Shown piece by piece: positions 62,852 to 64,000 of a DNA stretch of 64,000 nucleotides (positions are counted from its first letter, which is position 1; each line of letters starts with the position of its first letter). A program made the position numbers and the translations under genes. Below the pieces are notes generated by a model. That model had not been told where the DNA came from, made no database searches, and worked only from the letters and a program-made list of their open reading frames with translations. This stretch comes from Gammaproteobacteria bacterium (GTDB taxonomy: Bacteria; Pseudomonadota; Gammaproteobacteria; Poriferisulfidales; GCA-002705445). The stretch covers positions 62,001-126,000 of the forward strand of contig JABHAT010000029.1 of the NCBI GenBank assembly GCA_018674175.1, in the 5' to 3' direction.

Positions 62852-63532
62852 TTATTCACTACTTTTCGAGATAGCCACAGGAGCTATACTTTTGTGAGGT
62901 AAAAAGATACCACATCCATATAATTTTCCAATACCTATTCCGAGCTGTTGTATTTTAATTGAGTCCTTTTTTTCAAGATCAGTGATTAATAAAGTCTTAC
63001 CAATAAGCTTTTCATTTTCTATTTTAATTATATGCTCTTTGCCACATAGCATTTTTTTCACCTTAATATCCATTGATTTCAGAGATGAGTTAACATCTGC
63101 GAGAAATTCGTTCTCATTCTTATTGTTTTCAACTACTACAGATCTACAAAAAAGAGTATCCGTAATAACTAATTTTTTAATACTGGGTTTTGAAAGTTTC
63201 ATTTCGTATTTTCCAACTTTAAGTGTTTCTCCATCTAAATTGTAAAATTCATCAGCGAAATCCAATGGTGCTCTAATACAAAATCGTGTTCTTTTTGACA
63301 AATAAATTTCTGTTTCTGGTCTTTCCCATCCCGCACCAGATTCTGCCCCATGAACTGAATGAATAGCCAAATTATCAATTTTATCAATTTTTGGAAATCT
63401 TTTTATTACAGCTTTAAAAAGATCGCAAGCATGATCTGCAGAAATTTTAGTGCAATTAACCTTGAAAGATATATCAACTATTTTATCATCGGTTTTGTTT
63501 GGACTATCTTGATTGTCTTCTTCCCAATACAT
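62852..63532 (-). CDS. Cas6/Cmx6-like protein (RAMP-type CRISPR RNA endoribonuclease family)
   Basis: VDISFKVNCTKISADHACDLFKAVIKRFP, IHSVHGAESG, SIKIQQLGIGIGKLYGCGIFLPHKSI glycine-rich C-terminal motif. Confidence 0.8.
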   Translation of the reverse strand: MYWEEDNQDSPNKTDDKIVDISFKVNCTKISADHACDLFKAVIKRFPKIDKIDNLAIHSVHGAESGAGWERPETEIYLSKRTRFCIRAPLDFADEFYNLDGETLKVGKYEMKLSKPSIKKLVITDTLFCRSVVVENNKNENEFLADVNSSLKSMDIKVKKMLCGKEHIIKIENEKLIGKTLLITDLEKKDSIKIQQLGIGIGKLYGCGIFLPHKSIAPVAISKSSE

Positions 63533-63535
63533 AAA

Positions 63536-63727
63536 TTATTTTTTTGGTGAAGTAAATAGATTTTCTAAATCAGTTTCCCAATAATCAGGTGTGTCCTCAA
63601 AATTAGGCTTAATGTCCAATGATAAAAACATCTCTCCTTCATCAATCTTTTTAGATATAAAATCTTTAAGATCTTTATATGTTTTCATATTGTATTGCTG
63701 TATCAATATCTCACTTATAGTTAACAT
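63536..63727 (-). CDS. Hypothetical small protein
   Basis: 63-aa ORF, 3-nt gap to the cas6-like gene. Confidence 0.55.
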   Translation of the reverse strand: MLTISEILIQQYNMKTYKDLKDFISKKIDEGEMFLSLDIKPNFEDTPDYWETDLENLFTSPKK

Positions 63728-63730
63728 TTT

Positions 63731-64000
63731 TTATTCCACTCTCCTTGAAAATCTAAGTCTTTTTAGTAATCTTTTATTTTCTCCATCAATATATTTTTCT
63801 CGTTTGTGTAAAATATTATTCGCTATATAACCTTGATTTTCTTTTAGCAAAATATTAATCACGTATTTATTGTCTTCAGCGATAAAACTAAAAATATAAT
63901 CTTTGATTTTTTTAATCATATCACTTTTTTGCCAAATAATATTTTGTTGTCTAGAAGTGAACCTCATATTGAGACAACCATCCTCATCGGTGTAAAATAC
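63731..64000 (-). CDS. C-terminal part of an unidentified protein, truncated by the window edge
   Basis: Frame stays open through 64000 (VFYTDEDGCLNMRFTSRQQNIIWQ...), so ATG 63967 is probably internal. Confidence 0.6.
   Translation of the reverse strand, partial: VFYTDEDGCLNMRFTSRQQNIIWQKSDMIKKIKDYIFSFIAEDNKYVINILLKENQGYIANNILHKREKYIDGENKRLLKRLRFSRRVE

Noticed and set aside
59000-64000. CRISPR array accompanying the Cas6-like gene
   Set aside because: No regularly spaced direct repeats seen; the Cas6-like gene appears isolated within the window.

Overview
AT-rich, densely coding bacterial chromosome segment with about 75 protein-coding genes. I saw no rRNA or tRNA gene, insertion element or CRISPR array. 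The gene content fits a small-genome, low-GC gammaproteobacterial sulfur oxidiser (SUP05/Thioglobaceae-like); this is inference, since no 16S is present. Main blocks: chorismatase-like gene and rluE; Calvin/glycolysis operon tkt-gap-pgk-pyk-fba(class I); plsY; bioH/bioC; complete aa3 cytochrome oxidase and assembly cluster; rpoH; two M16 peptidases; rsmD/coaD; mutM/bioD/ispG; photolyase plus MerR regulator; ferredoxin; pyrC, cysS, hisI; alr/dnaB; rplI/rpsR/rpsF; rlmB/rnr; thiC; LPS core/Kdo/heptose genes; ilvE; Fe(3+) ABC transporter; ilvD. The right end is an unusual cluster containing a cysteine-less DsrC/TusE-family protein (RspA-like) next to a stand-alone Cas6/Cmx6-like protein and several short unknown genes. 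Regulatory highlights: a CIRCE-type operator overlapping the -10 of a promoter in front of rpoH; repeated TGTACA/TGTATT motifs plus a leader terminator between the merR-phr pair and the ferredoxin gene; a Fur-box-like site and a perfect 20-bp palindrome in front of the iron transporter; and a consensus promoter driving a 25-aa ORF through an (ATT)9 microsatellite. All assignments come from reading the sequence and recalled family motifs; no searches were run.
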